The notes under the pieces were generated by a model that did no database searches, had not been told where the DNA came from, and saw only the letters and a list, made by a program, of their open reading frames with translations. A program made the translations under genes and the position numbers. From positions 1-64,000 of the forward strand of contig JACCEO010000010.1 of assembly GCA_013416485.1 (NCBI GenBank): a stretch of DNA of 64,000 bases, written 5' to 3'. This stretch comes from Alcaligenaceae bacterium. Its GTDB lineage: Bacteria > Pseudomonadota > Gammaproteobacteria > Burkholderiales > Burkholderiaceae_B. Shown piece by piece: positions 27,507 through 39,379 of the stretch (positions within the stretch are counted from its first letter, which is position 1; each line of letters starts with the position of its first letter).

Positions 27507-28556
27507 CTAAACAATACGAACTTCGGGGGCACCAGCGGTCATTTCACCGATAATAGCTGCTTGCCCAAAGCCTTGATCATGAAAAATATTTAGTACTTTT
27601 TTGGCGATATCAGATGAACATGCCACCAGCAAACCGCCCGATGTTTGGGGATCTGCCAACAAGGCCCAGGAAGCTGGGTCCAAGTCTTCTGGCGTATGGA
27701 CAGCAGGACCATACGACGCCCAATTGCGACCAGAAGCACCGGTAATAATGCCATCAGCGGCCAACTGACGTACGCCTGGCAACCAAGGCAAATCTGCCAA
27801 ACGCAGTTCAGCTGTCAACCCCGAACCCCGTGCAATTTCCAAGGTGTGGCCCAACAGGCCAAAACCGGTAACATCCGTCATGGCATGGACACCCTGAAGT
27901 GCAGCCAAATCCTTGCCAGGCCGATTTAACAAGGTGGTACTAGCCAATAGTGCTGCATAGCCTTGTGCATCCATGACGTTTTTCTTCAAGCCTGCCGACA
28001 ACACCCCTACACCCAGGGCTTTGCCTAGTATCAGAACATCACCAGGACGTGCTCCTGTATTTCGTTTAATACGTTCGGGATGGGCCAAACCCATAGCTGC
28101 CAAACCATAAATAGGTTCTACAGAGTCAATTGAGTGCCCACCAGCGATAGGGATACCAGCTTCTGTACAGATGGATGCTCCACCTTCCAAAATTAACGCG
28201 ATATCTGCCTTGGGTAGCACATTGATGGGCATGCCAACAATCGCCAAGGCCATAATCGGTGTACCGCCCATCGCATAGATGTCAGACAAGGCATTAGCGG
28301 CAGCAATACGCCCAAAGTCATAAGGATCATCGACGATGGGCATAAAGAAATCTGTAGTGGCGATTAACGCTTGATCATTGTTAAGCTGATATACGGCTGC
28401 ATCATCTGAGGTTTCCGTACCTACTAATAAATTACTGTAGGCACGTGCAGCAGGCATATTAGCCAGTAATTCTGACAATACTCCAGGGGCAATTTTGCAA
28501 CCGCAGCCTCCACCATGAGACAGCGACGTTAAACGTGGTGCAGGTGCTAAAGTCAT
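27507..28556 (-). CDS. selD: Selenide, water dikinase (selenophosphate synthase)
   Basis: A 349-residue enzyme that makes selenophosphate from selenide and ATP, the selenium donor for selenocysteine (and selenouridine). The active site GGGCGCKI is visible with Cys 18 and Lys 21; the key position is Cys, not Sec. The [32 protein letters not shown] stretch follows as expected. It lies directly behind the tRNA-Sec gene and closes the selenocysteine island. Confidence 0.95.
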   Translation of the reverse strand: MTLAPAPRLTSLSHGGGCGCKIAPGVLSELLANMPAARAYSNLLVGTETSDDAAVYQLNNDQALIATTDFFMPIVDDPYDFGRIAAANALSDIYAMGGTPIMALAIVGMPINVLPKADIALILEGGASICTEAGIPIAGGHSIDSVEPIYGLAAMGLAHPERIKRNTGARPGDVLILGKALGVGVLSAGLKKNVMDAQGYAALLASTTLLNRPGKDLAALQGVHAMTDVTGFGLLGHTLEIARGSGLTAELRLADLPWLPGVRQLAADGIITGASGRNWASYGPAVHTPEDLDPASWALLADPQTSGGLLVACSSDIAKKVLNIFHDQGFGQAAIIGEMTAGAPEVRIV

Positions 28557-28572
28557 AGTTTTCCCGAAGAGA

Positions 28573-28668
28573 TGGCGGAAAGCAGCAGGAGTCGAACCTA
28601 CCTGGGAACGTCTAACGCCCCCAACTGGGTTTGAAGCCCAGCCGTGTCACCGGACACGCATGCCCTCC
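28573..28668 (-). tRNA. selC: tRNA-Sec (anticodon UCA)
   Basis: 96 nt including an encoded CCA. The 8-bp acceptor stem GGAGGGCA / TGCTTTCC (two G-U pairs), the long variable arm, the CTTCAAA loop giving anticodon TCA (28632-28634) and the T loop GTTCGACTC all match selenocysteine tRNA. It starts 26 nt after the selB stop, so it is probably cut from the operon transcript. This is direct support for reading UGA as selenocysteine in fdnG. Confidence 0.96.
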
Positions 28669-28694
28669 ATTTACTACGACATTACCATCAAAAC

Positions 28695-30638
28695 CTAGGC
28701 AGTCAAATCAGTAAACATACTACTGTTATCACGCAAAATATGCGTGTCGCCCAGACGTCGTGTGTAACCTATGCGCCCAAAAAACTCTAGTATTTGTATG
28801 GTTCGCTTCCTACCCAGGCCAGTAGCATCCCTAAACTGGGCTGCAGTAACTCCATTAGTACCCGCCAAGGACGACAACACATTAGCTAAACAAGCCAATT
28901 GCTGGCTATGATAAAAAAGATCCCGAACGACTTGAAACACCTCGCCACGACGCACTAGCTTACGCAATAACAGGCGCACGTCATCCGCAGGCTGTTGTAC
29001 AACTAGCGCGATATCACGCGGCCACGGCGGATCAAACGCGGCTTCAGACAATATCGTCAATAAACGTGCCGACAACACGGTTTCCGCTTCTGACAACTGG
29101 CTGCTATGGTCTGGCATGTGCAACCAGGGCCCGTTACGCTGGACAGCACCACTACTAATTAATTCATCGCATAATACTGCCCATAAACCTAGCGGTGCTG
29201 TAGGTGCAACTATACGTCGCAAGCGTGACACATCCAGTCCAGGTTCATCAGGCGCCACCACGTGAAAGTTTTGTAAGGCCTGTAGGGCATGATCGCCCAG
29301 TGCTTCCCAGATACTGCTTAAGATCAGCGTACGACCAGCTTTAGAACCAGTCTGCCCCTTCCACAAGCCTTTAGCAGGTACCACAAGCTGAGACATAGGA
29401 AGCGCAGTCAAACGTAGTAGGCTGGCCTCATCCAAACCGTGGTTAGCCTGTTCTAATAACTCAGATAAGCTGGCACTCGTTAAGTAAGCTGATATGCCAT
29501 CCAGCCAAGCCAGACGCTGCAGTGAACGCCGCTTACGACTGGGCGCATTCGGGTCTAAGACCACTCCACCGCCTATGGTCTGCTTGGCTTGGGCATTACG
29601 TGCAATAAAGCGATCACCCGAGATAGCGCAAACAAGCTGATCAAACACCAGTTGCACCTTACCCGACTCGCCAGGCGCCAAGCAATCTTGCGTTAACGGC
29701 ACAACATGAGCCAAGTAATGGGCTGAACCTATATGTATATGCAAGAGTGACCAGGTTCGCACCGGTGTATGGTCACCATCCAATAAATTCAGCGTCACAT
29801 CAAGGTGATAGGACGGAATAAAACAACGGGCGTCGGCAATCCAATCGCCTCGCTGGACATCCGCTTTATCCAAGCCACCCAAATTCAAAGCACAGCGCTG
29901 CCCTGACAAACCAAGTTGGCTAGTCTGGTTTTGCGCATGTATGTTACGTACCCGTATGGGCAGGTTGGCAGGCATCAAGCGCAAGTCATTGCCATCGTTT
30001 ACACGCACAGTGCCGGCATGTGCAGTGCCTGTAACCACCGTGCCGTGACCAGGCAAGGTAAACACCCTATCAATCGCCAAACGAAACAAGCCTGTTTCAA
30101 CGCGCTTAGCCAATCCTTGAGCTTGGGCGCCTAGATAGTCCTTCAATTCCGTTATACCAGTCATGTCAGGAGCCATAGAACTTACAGGAAAAAGAGGAGC
30201 ATCCTGCAGAAATGTTTCCTGTACTAAGTTAACAATGTCTTGCTGAACCTGCAGCAAACGTTGTTGACTGACCCTATCCACTTTGCTTATAGCCACAGCA
30301 CCATGCTGCACTCCCAGCAAGCTTAATATAGCTAAATGTTCACGAGTTTGCGGCATGACGCCGTCATCGGCTGCCACCACCAACAAACCGAAATCAATAC
30401 CGCTAGCGCCAGCAGCCATCGTGTGTACCAAACGTTCATGGCCAGGCACATCAATAAACCCCAGTATGTCGCCATGATCTAAACGCGTATAGGCATACCC
30501 CAGTTCTATCGAGATACCGCGAGATTTTTCTTCTTTTAAGCGATCTGTTTCCACACCGGTCAGGGCATGGACTAACGTGGTCTTACCGTGATCTATATGG
30601 CCAGCAGTACCTATAATCACTGCGGCAGCTCCGTCCAT
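28695..30638 (-). CDS. selB: Selenocysteine-specific elongation factor SelB
   Basis: A 647-residue GTPase that brings Sec-tRNA to UGA codons next to a SECIS hairpin. G1 is GHIDHGKT, G3 DVPGHE, G4 SKVD, followed by two beta-barrel domains ([14 protein letters not shown] onward) and a C-terminal series of winged helices ending in [31 protein letters not shown], which bind SECIS RNA. The start at 30638 overlaps selA by 22 bp. About five residues precede the normal start of domain I, so a slightly later start is possible. Confidence 0.94.
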   Translation of the reverse strand: MDGAAAVIIGTAGHIDHGKTTLVHALTGVETDRLKEEKSRGISIELGYAYTRLDHGDILGFIDVPGHERLVHTMAAGASGIDFGLLVVAADDGVMPQTREHLAILSLLGVQHGAVAISKVDRVSQQRLLQVQQDIVNLVQETFLQDAPLFPVSSMAPDMTGITELKDYLGAQAQGLAKRVETGLFRLAIDRVFTLPGHGTVVTGTAHAGTVRVNDGNDLRLMPANLPIRVRNIHAQNQTSQLGLSGQRCALNLGGLDKADVQRGDWIADARCFIPSYHLDVTLNLLDGDHTPVRTWSLLHIHIGSAHYLAHVVPLTQDCLAPGESGKVQLVFDQLVCAISGDRFIARNAQAKQTIGGGVVLDPNAPSRKRRSLQRLAWLDGISAYLTSASLSELLEQANHGLDEASLLRLTALPMSQLVVPAKGLWKGQTGSKAGRTLILSSIWEALGDHALQALQNFHVVAPDEPGLDVSRLRRIVAPTAPLGLWAVLCDELISSGAVQRNGPWLHMPDHSSQLSEAETVLSARLLTILSEAAFDPPWPRDIALVVQQPADDVRLLLRKLVRRGEVFQVVRDLFYHSQQLACLANVLSSLAGTNGVTAAQFRDATGLGRKRTIQILEFFGRIGYTRRLGDTHILRDNSSMFTDLTA

Positions 30639-32050
30639 TGCGCTGTAAATTCGGTTTCTTCGTCATGCCCAAGACAACGCATATCCAGACATAACGCGTC
30701 ATCAGTGATACGACCTATCACGGGTCGGGCTAAGCCACGTAACCGAGTTTCCAGTTGCAGCAGATGGCGACCAGGACGACCACTACCTGCATAACACAGT
30801 TGCAAACCATAACTGGGCAATACGTCTACTGGCATAGCGCCACTACCAATTTGACTGAACATGGCCTGTACTTGCACACGATAGCCAACACCCAAAGCGT
30901 TTTGCACGATGGGCTGCAAGCGCAGCGCCTGAGCATACATATCAGTTTGTGCTCGGGTCAACAAGCGTAAGGTGGTGAGTCGCTCGGCTAAAAATTCTGG
31001 TGCGCGGTACAAGGCCAGTACGGGTTCCAGTGCCGCTAATGTTAGTTTCCCCACACGCAAAGCACGTTTTAATGGATTTTTTTTGATCTTTTTTATTAAA
31101 TCGGCACGGCCTACTAGCAGCCCCGCCTGGGGACCACCTAATAGTTTATCGCCACTGAAAGTAACAATGTCTGCCCCTTGCTGTATGTTTTCCCGTACTG
31201 TGGCTTCGCGGGGCAAGCCCCATTGGCTAAGATCCAGCAAGGTACCACTGCCTAAATCCACGGTAACCGGCAATTGATGACGCTGGGCAATGGTTGCCAT
31301 ATCGGCCAGGTCCACACTTTTCGAAAATCCGGTAATTGCGTAGTTACTGCAATGTACCTTCATTAACATAGCAGTACGCGGGTTGATGGCATGTTCGTAA
31401 TCTGCCGCATGGGTACGGTTGGTAGTACCTACCTCGACCAAGCGTGCCCCTGCTCGCTGCATAATATCGGGGATACGAAACGCGCCACCAATTTCCACCA
31501 GTTCGCCACGCGAGACGATCACTTCGCGACGATTACCCAAAGCATTAAGCATTAACAAAACGGCAGCAGCATTGTTGTTAACCACGGTGGCGGCTTCTGC
31601 ACCGGTTAACTCGCATAATAAACCTTCAATCAAGTCATCACGATCACCTCGACCACCAGTATCCAGGTCAAACTCTAGGTTCACAGGTGCCGTCAAAGCA
31701 CTTACCACAGCTTGCACTGCCGCATCAGGTAATAAGGCACGCCCCAAATTGGTATGTAGCACGGTACCAGTCAAATTAAATACTGTCTGTAAACGAGGAC
31801 GTGTAAGCGCCGTCAGCTGCTGATGTATGGCCTGACTTATGGCTGGCGTGCTGACAGCCCAGCGCATAAGCTCACCCGCTCTAGCTTGCACGCGCAAGGT
31901 ATCCAGATAAGATCGTAAGGCACTAAGAACCTGGCTGCGCCCAAAGGTATTGAGCAATAGCTGAAAATCCTGGGATTTAAGCAATCGATCCAAGGACGGG
32001 ATATCAGTGGCACTTGCTGGCGTGTTGTCTTGCAAGTCGCTTACGCTCAT
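30617..32050 (-). CDS. selA: L-seryl-tRNA(Sec) selenium transferase
   Basis: A 477-residue PLP enzyme that converts Ser-tRNA(Sec) to Sec-tRNA(Sec) with selenophosphate. The N-terminal helical domain, the [19 protein letters not shown] signature and the Schiff-base Lys in [14 protein letters not shown] are clear. Length matches E. coli SelA (463). Its start overlaps the fdhE stop as ATGA and its end overlaps selB, giving tight coupling. Confidence 0.95.
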   Translation of the reverse strand: MSVSDLQDNTPASATDIPSLDRLLKSQDFQLLLNTFGRSQVLSALRSYLDTLRVQARAGELMRWAVSTPAISQAIHQQLTALTRPRLQTVFNLTGTVLHTNLGRALLPDAAVQAVVSALTAPVNLEFDLDTGGRGDRDDLIEGLLCELTGAEAATVVNNNAAAVLLMLNALGNRREVIVSRGELVEIGGAFRIPDIMQRAGARLVEVGTTNRTHAADYEHAINPRTAMLMKVHCSNYAITGFSKSVDLADMATIAQRHQLPVTVDLGSGTLLDLSQWGLPREATVRENIQQGADIVTFSGDKLLGGPQAGLLVGRADLIKKIKKNPLKRALRVGKLTLAALEPVLALYRAPEFLAERLTTLRLLTRAQTDMYAQALRLQPIVQNALGVGYRVQVQAMFSQIGSGAMPVDVLPSYGLQLCYAGSGRPGRHLLQLETRLRGLARPVIGRITDDALCLDMRCLGHDEETEFTAQWTELPQ

Positions 32051-32982
32051 GCTGCTTCAGTGGATTGCCACAACAAAGGATTGCCATTAGCACGTAAGTA
32101 ACCAGCCTCCCCCATTAATACATCAAGCGCAATACTGGCTAAGTCATCCGCTACAGGCTCTACATACAGGTCTTTTTCTTGATAAAAGATTTTGCGATAT
32201 CCATGACAATGATCGCAAGATTCAGCACGTATGGCTTCAGAACCATTCTCTATAGAGTGATAGGCGATGTCTTTGGTGTCTTGGCAGTGCGAACACGTTA
32301 CCCTGACCAAATGCCATTCGGTGGCACATAATGGGCACGCCATATAGCGGCAACCGTCTTGTGACCCACCGATACGAACCACACTGGCTACAGGTAGACT
32401 ACCGCAACAAGGGCAAACACCAAATGGGCTAACCACTGGTAAGTCATGTTCATTAAAGCGACATGCCAAACCCGTCCAATAGACCTGCAACGCTGCCATT
32501 ATCAAAGGTGCTAATGTCGCATCTACCCCTTGATCATCGCCAGACAACAAGGCGTCAGCCATGAGCTCCAGACTATTAGGTTCATGTTCTAAGCGTTGTT
32601 TTAGAGCATGAAATACGACCAAGGCTGGCGTAGGGGTCTGGGTCACATGAATCAAGTGGTCCAGCACATGCTGTAGCATGGCACGCCAAACCGAATCGCG
32701 CGAAACCCCTATGGCAGGCATGGGTGGCATACCGTGTGATTGGGCGCGGGAAATTTGTTCATCTGTGGCTACAGGTGCTGAAAATAGCTTTAACGCACTA
32801 TGTTGACCATCTGCTAGATGAGCCATTAACAGAAGGTAATCGGACATAGCGCTATCCGAAGCCAATTGACGTAGCCTAGCTGCCCTGTCAACAAACACAG
32901 AGGCCGCCACCGGCATCAGGACTCGGGGAATAGCGGTGTGATCCAGGCCTTCGATCTCGCCACGTGGAAGAATTCGCTGCAC
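32047..32982 (-). CDS. fdhE: Formate dehydrogenase accessory protein FdhE
   Basis: A 311-residue cytosolic rubredoxin-like protein needed for assembly of respiratory formate dehydrogenase. The Cys pairs [20 protein letters not shown] and CDHCHGY, which bind iron, are all present. It starts with GTG at 32982, 7 nt after AGGAG. It follows fdnI after an 82-bp gap with a hairpin, and overlaps selA by four bases. Confidence 0.93.
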   Translation of the reverse strand: MQRILPRGEIEGLDHTAIPRVLMPVAASVFVDRAARLRQLASDSAMSDYLLLMAHLADGQHSALKLFSAPVATDEQISRAQSHGMPPMPAIGVSRDSVWRAMLQHVLDHLIHVTQTPTPALVVFHALKQRLEHEPNSLELMADALLSGDDQGVDATLAPLIMAALQVYWTGLACRFNEHDLPVVSPFGVCPCCGSLPVASVVRIGGSQDGCRYMACPLCATEWHLVRVTCSHCQDTKDIAYHSIENGSEAIRAESCDHCHGYRKIFYQEKDLYVEPVADDLASIALDVLMGEAGYLRANGNPLLWQSTEAA

Positions 32983-32997
32983 TATATTCTCCTGTAA

Positions 32998-33034
32998 AAC
33001 ATGGCTGCGCCTAGAAACAGAACGCAGCCATGTT
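32998..33034 (-). promoter_or_regulatory. Hairpin between fdnI and fdhE (attenuator-like)
   Basis: A perfect 12-bp stem (AACATGGCTGCG / CGCAGCCATGTT) with a 13-nt loop, followed on the minus strand by TTTTACAGG. The loop is long and the T-run short, so it is likely a partial terminator that lowers the accessory and sel genes relative to the enzyme subunits, or an mRNA end-protecting stem. Confidence 0.65.
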
Positions 33035-33064
33035 AGCTAACACAACAGCACTATTACGGACACT

Positions 33065-33694
33065 TTACGACTTACGCACCTTGCGAAACCAGTTGCGATG
33101 ATACTTCCAGGCCCAGCCCGGTGTTACGGTACCGCGAGTCATGGCTTTAACGGAACCCTTAACCCAAATACCAGCATAGATATGCACTATGATCCCACAA
33201 ATCAGGACAAATGCCGACACTGCATGTAGTAATGATGCTAGGCGTATTAGCTCTATAGGAAAGTAAAATGAGAAGTACTCACGCCACATGACTACGCCAC
33301 TTAACAACAAAACCAACATGCATAAAATCATGAGAAAAAACAACAGTTTCTGACCACCGTTATAACGGCCAGCATCGGGAACCTTCTCGTAACGCTTATT
33401 CAGCACATCACCAAAACGCGCCAACCAGGTCCAATCACTGCTGGACATCAAGTTGTGGCAAAACATTCTGGCAGCAAACACAAAGAAACATACAAACATC
33501 AATACGCCCACGAAAGGATGCAAGATGCGTGTCCAGGTGCCTCCACCAAGCAGGTTACTCATCCAGTAAAACGCAGGATGAAACAATGCCAGTCCTGACA
33601 AGGTTAAAAGTATGAAGGTCAGCGCAATGATCCAATGGTTAATACGCTGGCTTGCCGTATAACGCTGTATCAGTTGGTCGCGTTTATCAGTCAT
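33065..33694 (-). CDS. fdnI: Formate dehydrogenase gamma subunit (cytochrome b556)
   Basis: A 209-residue inner-membrane subunit with four helices that takes electrons from the beta subunit to the quinone pool. Candidate haem b ligands are His in [11 protein letters not shown] (near 18), in [10 protein letters not shown], and in [21 protein letters not shown]. Length fits FdnI/FdoI (211-217). Its ATG follows GGAGAA and overlaps the 3' end of fdnH by 8 bases. Confidence 0.93.
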   Translation of the reverse strand: MTDKRDQLIQRYTASQRINHWIIALTFILLTLSGLALFHPAFYWMSNLLGGGTWTRILHPFVGVLMFVCFFVFAARMFCHNLMSSSDWTWLARFGDVLNKRYEKVPDAGRYNGGQKLLFFLMILCMLVLLLSGVVMWREYFSFYFPIELIRLASLLHAVSAFVLICGIIVHIYAGIWVKGSVKAMTRGTVTPGWAWKYHRNWFRKVRKS

Positions 33695-34607
33695 GGCGGT
33701 TCTCCTTGGGGCGGTCTAAGTCTTCAGCGGCACGGCGTTCATCCTCGTCGCTGATTTCCTCGGGGCCAGTACGGATGTAATGGAAAAAACCAAGCAATGC
33801 CGCAAATGCCATTGTGGCAACACCTATGGGCTTAGCGATGCCTTTCCATAAGTTGACCATAGGACTGATAACCGGGTCTTTGGGTAAATTGCTATATAAA
33901 CCGGGCTGATCAGCATGGTGCAACACATACATAACGTGTGTACCACCGACACCAGCCGGATCGTACAAACCCGCATTTTCAAAGCCACGCGACTTCAAGT
34001 CCATAATGCGATCGTCAGCATGCAGTTTCATGTCCTCTTTGGTGCCAAAAACAATGGCCCCTGTAGGACAGGCTTTGGCGCAAGCGGGCTCTTGGCCAAC
34101 CGCTATCCGATCAGAACACAAGGTGCATTTATAGGCTTTGTTATCCTTTTTTGAAATACGTGGGACATCGAATGGACAGCCAGTGATGCAGTAACCACAA
34201 CCTATACAGTGCTCTTCGTGGAAGTCGACAATACCGTTGTTGTATTGCACGATGGCGCCAGGTGCCGGGCAAGCTTTAAGACAGCCCGGATCCTCGCAGT
34301 GCATACAGCCGTCTTTTCGTATTAGCCATTCCAGATCCCCTACCGGATTCTCGTATTCGGCGAACCGCATAAGAGTCCAAGTATTTTCGGTAAGGTCAGC
34401 AGGGTTATCGTAAACGCCCACGTTGATACCGATTTCATCACGTAGGTCATTCCATTCCATGCAAGCGACTTGGCACGCTTTGCAACCTATGCATTTACTG
34501 GTGTCTATGAGCTTGGCAACCCCGCCCTCGACCAGGGGTTCGCGCATGCCCGGAGGGGGTGTAGTGGTAGCGGAGATTCGCTTGATATCTAATGATTGTA
34601 GTGCCAT
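33687..34607 (-). CDS. fdnH: Formate dehydrogenase beta subunit (iron-sulfur protein)
   Basis: A 306-residue subunit with four 4Fe-4S clusters: [35 protein letters not shown] and [21 protein letters not shown] single C-terminal membrane helix ([18 protein letters not shown]) anchors it, as in FdnH/FdoH. The start at 34607 (MALQSLD) has AGGAG 7 nt ahead, overlapping the fdnG stop; an upstream in-frame ATG inside fdnG is not used. Confidence 0.94.
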   Translation of the reverse strand: MALQSLDIKRISATTTPPPGMREPLVEGGVAKLIDTSKCIGCKACQVACMEWNDLRDEIGINVGVYDNPADLTENTWTLMRFAEYENPVGDLEWLIRKDGCMHCEDPGCLKACPAPGAIVQYNNGIVDFHEEHCIGCGYCITGCPFDVPRISKKDNKAYKCTLCSDRIAVGQEPACAKACPTGAIVFGTKEDMKLHADDRIMDLKSRGFENAGLYDPAGVGGTHVMYVLHHADQPGLYSNLPKDPVISPMVNLWKGIAKPIGVATMAFAALLGFFHYIRTGPEEISDEDERRAAEDLDRPKENRHD

Positions 34608-34617
34608 AGCGATTCTC

Positions 34618-37600
34618 CTAGAGCTTCTCGACTTGGACCAAGAATGACTTGAATTCCGGTGTCTGCGAATTACCATCACCTACGGCTGGGGTCAGCGTAT
34701 TGGCCAAAAACCCTGGCTTAGCCAAGCCAACAAACCCCCAGTGCAAGGGTATGCCTACATGATGGACAGGTTTTCCTTCTATCATGAGCGTCCTAATGCG
34801 CTTAGTAACTAGCGCCACCGCCTTGATATATCCACGGTTAGAAGACACTTTGACCATAGAGCCATTGGCTATACCCAGATTACTGGCTAGTTCTTCACCT
34901 ATTTCCACAAACTGCTGTGGTTGCATGATGGCATTCATGCGCACATGCTTAGTCCAATAGTGAAAGTGCTCGGTTAACCTGTAGGTGGTACCTACATAAG
35001 GGAACTGTTCTACCTTGCCCATGCTAGCCAAGTCATCCTTGAAGACTCGTGCAGCAGGATTGCTGGTAGCCCTGGGTTCCTTGGGATGCAAAGGGTTATA
35101 GCCCAAGGGGTTTTCGAAAGGCTCATAGTGCTCTGGGAATGGCCCTTCGGCCATACTTTTACGAGCAAAGAAGCGGGCCACACCTTCGGGGTTCATAATA
35201 AATGGCCCCATGCCGCCAGCCGGATTTTCATCCGCTTTAAAATCTGGGACATCGGCACCGCCCCATTTTTTGCCATCCCAACTGACCAATGCCCGGCGAG
35301 GGTTAAAGGGTTGCCCCTGTAAGTCGCAGGATGCCCGGTTATACAGGACTCGTCGATTCGCAGGCCAAGCCCAAGCCCAGTTTAGGGTTTGGCCTATACC
35401 GGTGGGGTCACTGTTATCGCGCCGTGCCATCAGGTTGCCTGCTTGAGACCAACAGCCAGCGTAGATCCAGCAACCGCTAATGGTGGAACCATCGTCGCGC
35501 AGTTCACCAAAACCAGCAAGCTGTTCACCTGCCTTGCGTTGTACAGCACCGCTATTGGGATCTGCCAAATCTGTAAGCGCCCGACCGGAATACTCCATAG
35601 CTAGTTCTGCCGCCGTGGGGTTGTTCGGATTAGAATACGGCCACCATAGTTTTAGAATAGGATCCGGGAACTTACCGCCTTCTGTCTGATAAAGCCCTCG
35701 CAAACGGGTAAACAACAGCGCCATAATTTCTATGTCGCTTTTTGCTTCACCCGGGGGTTCGGCCCCCTTCCAGTGCCACTGCAGCCAGCGACCAGAGTTC
35801 ACCAACGCACCTTCTTCTTCGGCGAAACAGGTGGTGGGTAAACGGAAGACTTCCGTTTGAATTTGGCTGGAATCTACGTCGTTGTATTCACCCACATTAC
35901 GCCAAAACTCAGACGTTTCTGTGACCAACGGGTCCATGATGATCAAGAACTTCAGCTTGGACAAAGCACCCAGCATTTTGGCTTTGTAGGGCGTAGCAGC
36001 CAAAGGATTAAAGCCTTGAGCGATATAGCCATTCATTTCGCCTTTGCTCATGAGCTCGAAGACTTGCAGCATGTCGTAGAGCTTATCTAACTTAGGTAGG
36101 TAATCGTATCCCCAGTTATTGTCGGCCTGAGCGGCATCACCCCACCAAGCTTTCATTAAGCTGACATGGAATTTTTTATAATGTCGCCAATAGCTAAGCT
36201 GATTGGAACGCAGTGGCTGTTGCGTACGCTGTGCAATATAGCCATCGAAGTCTTGTTCCGTTTCACGCGGTAAGGTTAGGTAACCCGGTAAAAGATCGGA
36301 CATCAAGCCCAAATCCGTTAAACCCTGAATATTAGAGTGACCGCGCAAGGCATTCATACCTCCGCCAGATATACCAATATTCCCTAGCAACAACTGCACC
36401 ATAGCCCCAGTACGTATGATTTGTGAGCCTATAGAATGCTGCGTCCAACCTAAGGCATACAGTATGGTTGCTGCACGACCCGACGTTGCAGTGGATGCCA
36501 ACAATTCGCAAACCCTCAGGAATTTGTCCTGAGAAGTACCACAAACACGCTCTACCATTTCGGGCGTATAGCGCGAATAGTGTTGCTTCATGAGTTGGTA
36601 TACCGACCGCGGATGCTTCAGGGTGGGATCAACTTTGACGTAACCATCTTCGCCACGCTCGTAGTCCCAACTGGTTTTATCGTAGCTACGTCCGGCATCG
36701 TTATACCCGGAATACAAGCCATTTTCAAAGTCGAAGTCTTCACGGACGATAAAAGAGAAGTCCGTGTAATTATGTACGTACTCATGGTGGATTTTGTCAT
36801 TTTCAAGTAGATACCTGATGACGCCACCTAGGAAAATAATATCGGTCCCAGTGCGTATGGGCGCGTACATATCGGCCACCGACGCCGAACGTGTAAAGCG
36901 TGGGTCAACCACGATAAGTTTGGCGTTGTTATTCGCCTTTGCTTCGGTAACCCATTTGAACCCACAAGGGTGAGCTTCTGCGGCGTTGCCGCCCATGATC
37001 AAAATAATATCCGCGTTCTTGATGTCGACCCAATGGTTCGTCATCGCTCCACGGCCAAACGTCGGGGCAAGACCTGCCACCGTCGGGCCGTGTCAGACAC
37101 GTGCTTGGTTATCGAATGCCAGTACTCCTAGACTACGTATCACTTTATGCGTCACGTAACCCACTTCGTTACTACTAGCTGAGGCTGCCAACATGCCCGT
37201 AGTGGTCCAGCGATTGACTGTTTTTCCGTCGGCCGTTTTTTCAATAAAGTTTGCATCGCGATCGTCTTTCATGAGTTTGGCGATGCGGGTATAGGCATCG
37301 TCCCATGAAATACGCTGCCAAGTATCTGAACCAGGAGCACGATATTCAGGGTATTGAAGACGACTGGGACTATGAATAAAGTCCACCAGCGCCGCACCTT
37401 TGGGACATAATGTGCCACGGTTAACTGGATGATCAGGGTCACCCTCAATGTGCATAATGCTAGCTTTGGCATTTTTTGCGCCATCACCCAAGCTATACAT
37501 CAAAACACCACAAGCAACCGAACAGTATGGACAGGTATTGCGCGTTTCCGTCATGCGAGCGAGCTTGTACTGCCTGACTTCCGCCAGAGCAGGACTAGGG

Positions 37601-37683
37601 GCAGCCCCTAGCAATGCCAGGCTAGAACTTGCCAGCGTAGTGCCCGTCACCTTGAAGAATTGACGCCGACTCATGTTTACCAT
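34618..37683 (-). CDS. fdnG: Formate dehydrogenase-N alpha subunit, selenoprotein (UGA = Sec at residue 197)
   Basis: One gene of 1021 residues read through an in-frame TGA at 37093-37095. Sec 197 sits in [20 protein letters not shown], matching E. coli FdnG Sec196. A Tat signal (SRRQFFK) starts the protein, then [10 protein letters not shown]...LCPKG binds a 4Fe-4S cluster, followed by the bis-MGD molybdopterin domains. A SECIS hairpin lies just behind the UGA, and selA, selB, tRNA-Sec and selD lie downstream in the same orientation. It oxidises formate in the periplasm. The start at 37683 is 6 nt after GGAG; an ATG at 37695 lacks a site. Split annotation at the UGA would be an error. Confidence 0.95.
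37063..37082 (-). promoter_or_regulatory. SECIS element in fdnG
   Basis: Eleven nucleotides after the UGA the RNA folds into CGG-(U)-GGCA-GGUCU-UGCC-CCG: a stem with a single bulged U and a GGUCU loop. The bulged U and the loop GGUC are exactly the features bacterial SelB reads. It lies inside the coding region, as is normal for bacteria. Confidence 0.93.
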
Positions 37684-37891
37684 GGGGCTCTCCAAAACGA
37701 TATAAAGGGAAAGAGATGCACGTTATGGCAATCAACACCATGTGCAATCGCTGCAACTAATATGCACCTTCCTAGTCTTTAGTACAAGACATTTAGTCTG
37801 AAAATGACTACACGTAAACCCCAATGTGCTAACTATCACCCCACTGCAGCCTGAACTACAATACGTGCTATCTACCCTAGGTGTACCCAGT

Positions 37892-38443
37892 ATGAACGTC
37901 AGTAAAACCATGCTTGCAGGCGTGTTAATCATAGAGCCGCGTCTCTTTCATGATGAGCGCGGCTTTTTCAAAGAAACCTATAGCGCCCAGCGTTACCGAG
38001 ATCAAGCAGGTATAACACTGCCACTGGTCCAAGATAATTGCTCGCGCTCGGGTAAAGGGGTATTACGTGGTTTGCATTTCCAAAAAACGCGCCCTCAAGG
38101 AAAACTGGTCAGCGTCAGCTACGGTACCGTACTAGACGTTACGGTAGACATTAATCCTGATTCCCCCACCTACACCCATCATGTTGCAGTAGAAATTAGT
38201 GATACCAACCACAAGCAGGTTTGGGTGCCTCCCGGCTATGCACATGGTTTTTTTGTTATTAGTGAATACGCCGACTTGCACTATAAATGCACAGATTACT
38301 ACCACCCTGACGATGAAGCTGGCCTGGCATGGAACTGCCCCACACTGGCCATACCCTGGCCTAGCAGCCAACCGCGTCTTTCTGAAAAAGACCGTCATCA
38401 CCCTAAGCTAGCCCAATGGCATGGACAATTAGGTCTAGAGTAA
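37892..38443 (+). CDS. rfbC: dTDP-4-dehydrorhamnose 3,5-epimerase
   Basis: A 183-residue cupin enzyme, the third step of dTDP-L-rhamnose synthesis. Visible are HDERGFFKETY, the catalytic His region QDNCSRSGKGVLRGLHFQ, and WVPPGYAHGFFV. The start at 37892 gives the usual length, with AGGTG 8 nt ahead; an upstream ATG at 37826 would add residues without family similarity. It is divergent from fdnG and followed 14 nt later by rfbD; rfbA and rfbB are not in the window. Confidence 0.92.
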   Translation: MNVSKTMLAGVLIIEPRLFHDERGFFKETYSAQRYRDQAGITLPLVQDNCSRSGKGVLRGLHFQKTRPQGKLVSVSYGTVLDVTVDINPDSPTYTHHVAVEISDTNHKQVWVPPGYAHGFFVISEYADLHYKCTDYYHPDDEAGLAWNCPTLAIPWPSSQPRLSEKDRHHPKLAQWHGQLGLE

Positions 38444-38457
38444 GACGTGAGGCTGAT

Positions 38458-39378
38458 ATGCAAGTCCCCAAGCTTAACAAGATACTGGTAACCGGAGCCC
38501 AAGGCCAACTAGGCACTGTGCTGGCCAACCTACAGACTCAAGCACAAGCACTAGGCATGCAGTTGCTACTGGCCAATAAAAACACCCTGGACATTTGCCA
38601 AGCGCAGCAAATCACCAATTATTTGGATGCTCATGATATTGCTGCAGTGATAAATACGGCCGCCTACACACAAGTAGACCAGGCTGAGGCTAATGTTGAT
38701 TTGGCGTGGCAACTAAATGCAGAAGCACCCGCCTTGCTAGCGCAGGCATGCCAGCAACGCCACATTCGCTTGCTACACCTATCGACGGATTATGTATTTG
38801 ATGGCAGCAAGGCTCAGCCTTGGTCTGAAAAAGACCCCACTGAACCATTAAATGTTTATGGGCAATCCAAACTGGCAGGTGAACATGCGGTATTGGCCGC
38901 ACAACCAAATGCATTGATCGTTAGAAGCAGTTGGCTATTCAGCCAATTTGGCAATAACTTTCTAAAAACCATGCTTCAACTGGCACAACATCACGATACC
39001 TTACGCATAGTCAGCGATCAAATTGGCGGACCAACATATTCACCACATTTAGCACAAGCCCTGCTAATTATGCTGCAACAAAGTCTTAGCCCTAACGGGC
39101 TGCCCTCTGGCGTTTACCATTTTTCTGGCCAGCCTTATACCAGTTGGTTTGGCTTTGCTCAGGAAATTTTTCTACATGCCCAGCATGCCGGAATGGTAAG
39201 CAAGATACCCCAGTTGCTGCCCATAACATCTGCTGATTACCATAGCGCTGGTTTGCGACCAAAAAACTCTTGTTTAAGCCAGACCAAACTAGACCTTGCG
39301 ATAGGTAAACAAGAAAACGACTGGCGCCTGGGTCTTAACGATAGCCTACAGATAAGGGGGAGTCCGTGCTTCAACTAA
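38458..39378 (+). CDS. rfbD: dTDP-4-dehydrorhamnose reductase
   Basis: A 306-residue short-chain dehydrogenase/reductase for the last step of dTDP-L-rhamnose synthesis. The NADPH loop is ILVTGAQGQLG, the catalytic triad Thr/Tyr/Lys lies in LLHLSTDYVFDG and NVYGQSKLAGE, and RSSWLFSQFGNNF follows as expected. GAGG precedes the ATG at 38458. A terminator lies directly behind the stop. Confidence 0.92.
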   Translation: MQVPKLNKILVTGAQGQLGTVLANLQTQAQALGMQLLLANKNTLDICQAQQITNYLDAHDIAAVINTAAYTQVDQAEANVDLAWQLNAEAPALLAQACQQRHIRLLHLSTDYVFDGSKAQPWSEKDPTEPLNVYGQSKLAGEHAVLAAQPNALIVRSSWLFSQFGNNFLKTMLQLAQHHDTLRIVSDQIGGPTYSPHLAQALLIMLQQSLSPNGLPSGVYHFSGQPYTSWFGFAQEIFLHAQHAGMVSKIPQLLPITSADYHSAGLRPKNSCLSQTKLDLAIGKQENDWRLGLNDSLQIRGSPCFN

Positions 39379-39379
39379 A

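Noticed and set aside
37081-37095. Stop codon that splits the formate dehydrogenase alpha subunit into two frames
   Set aside because: The TGA is at the exact selenocysteine position of FdnG, is followed by a SECIS hairpin, and all Sec-insertion genes lie downstream; it is not a nonsense mutation.
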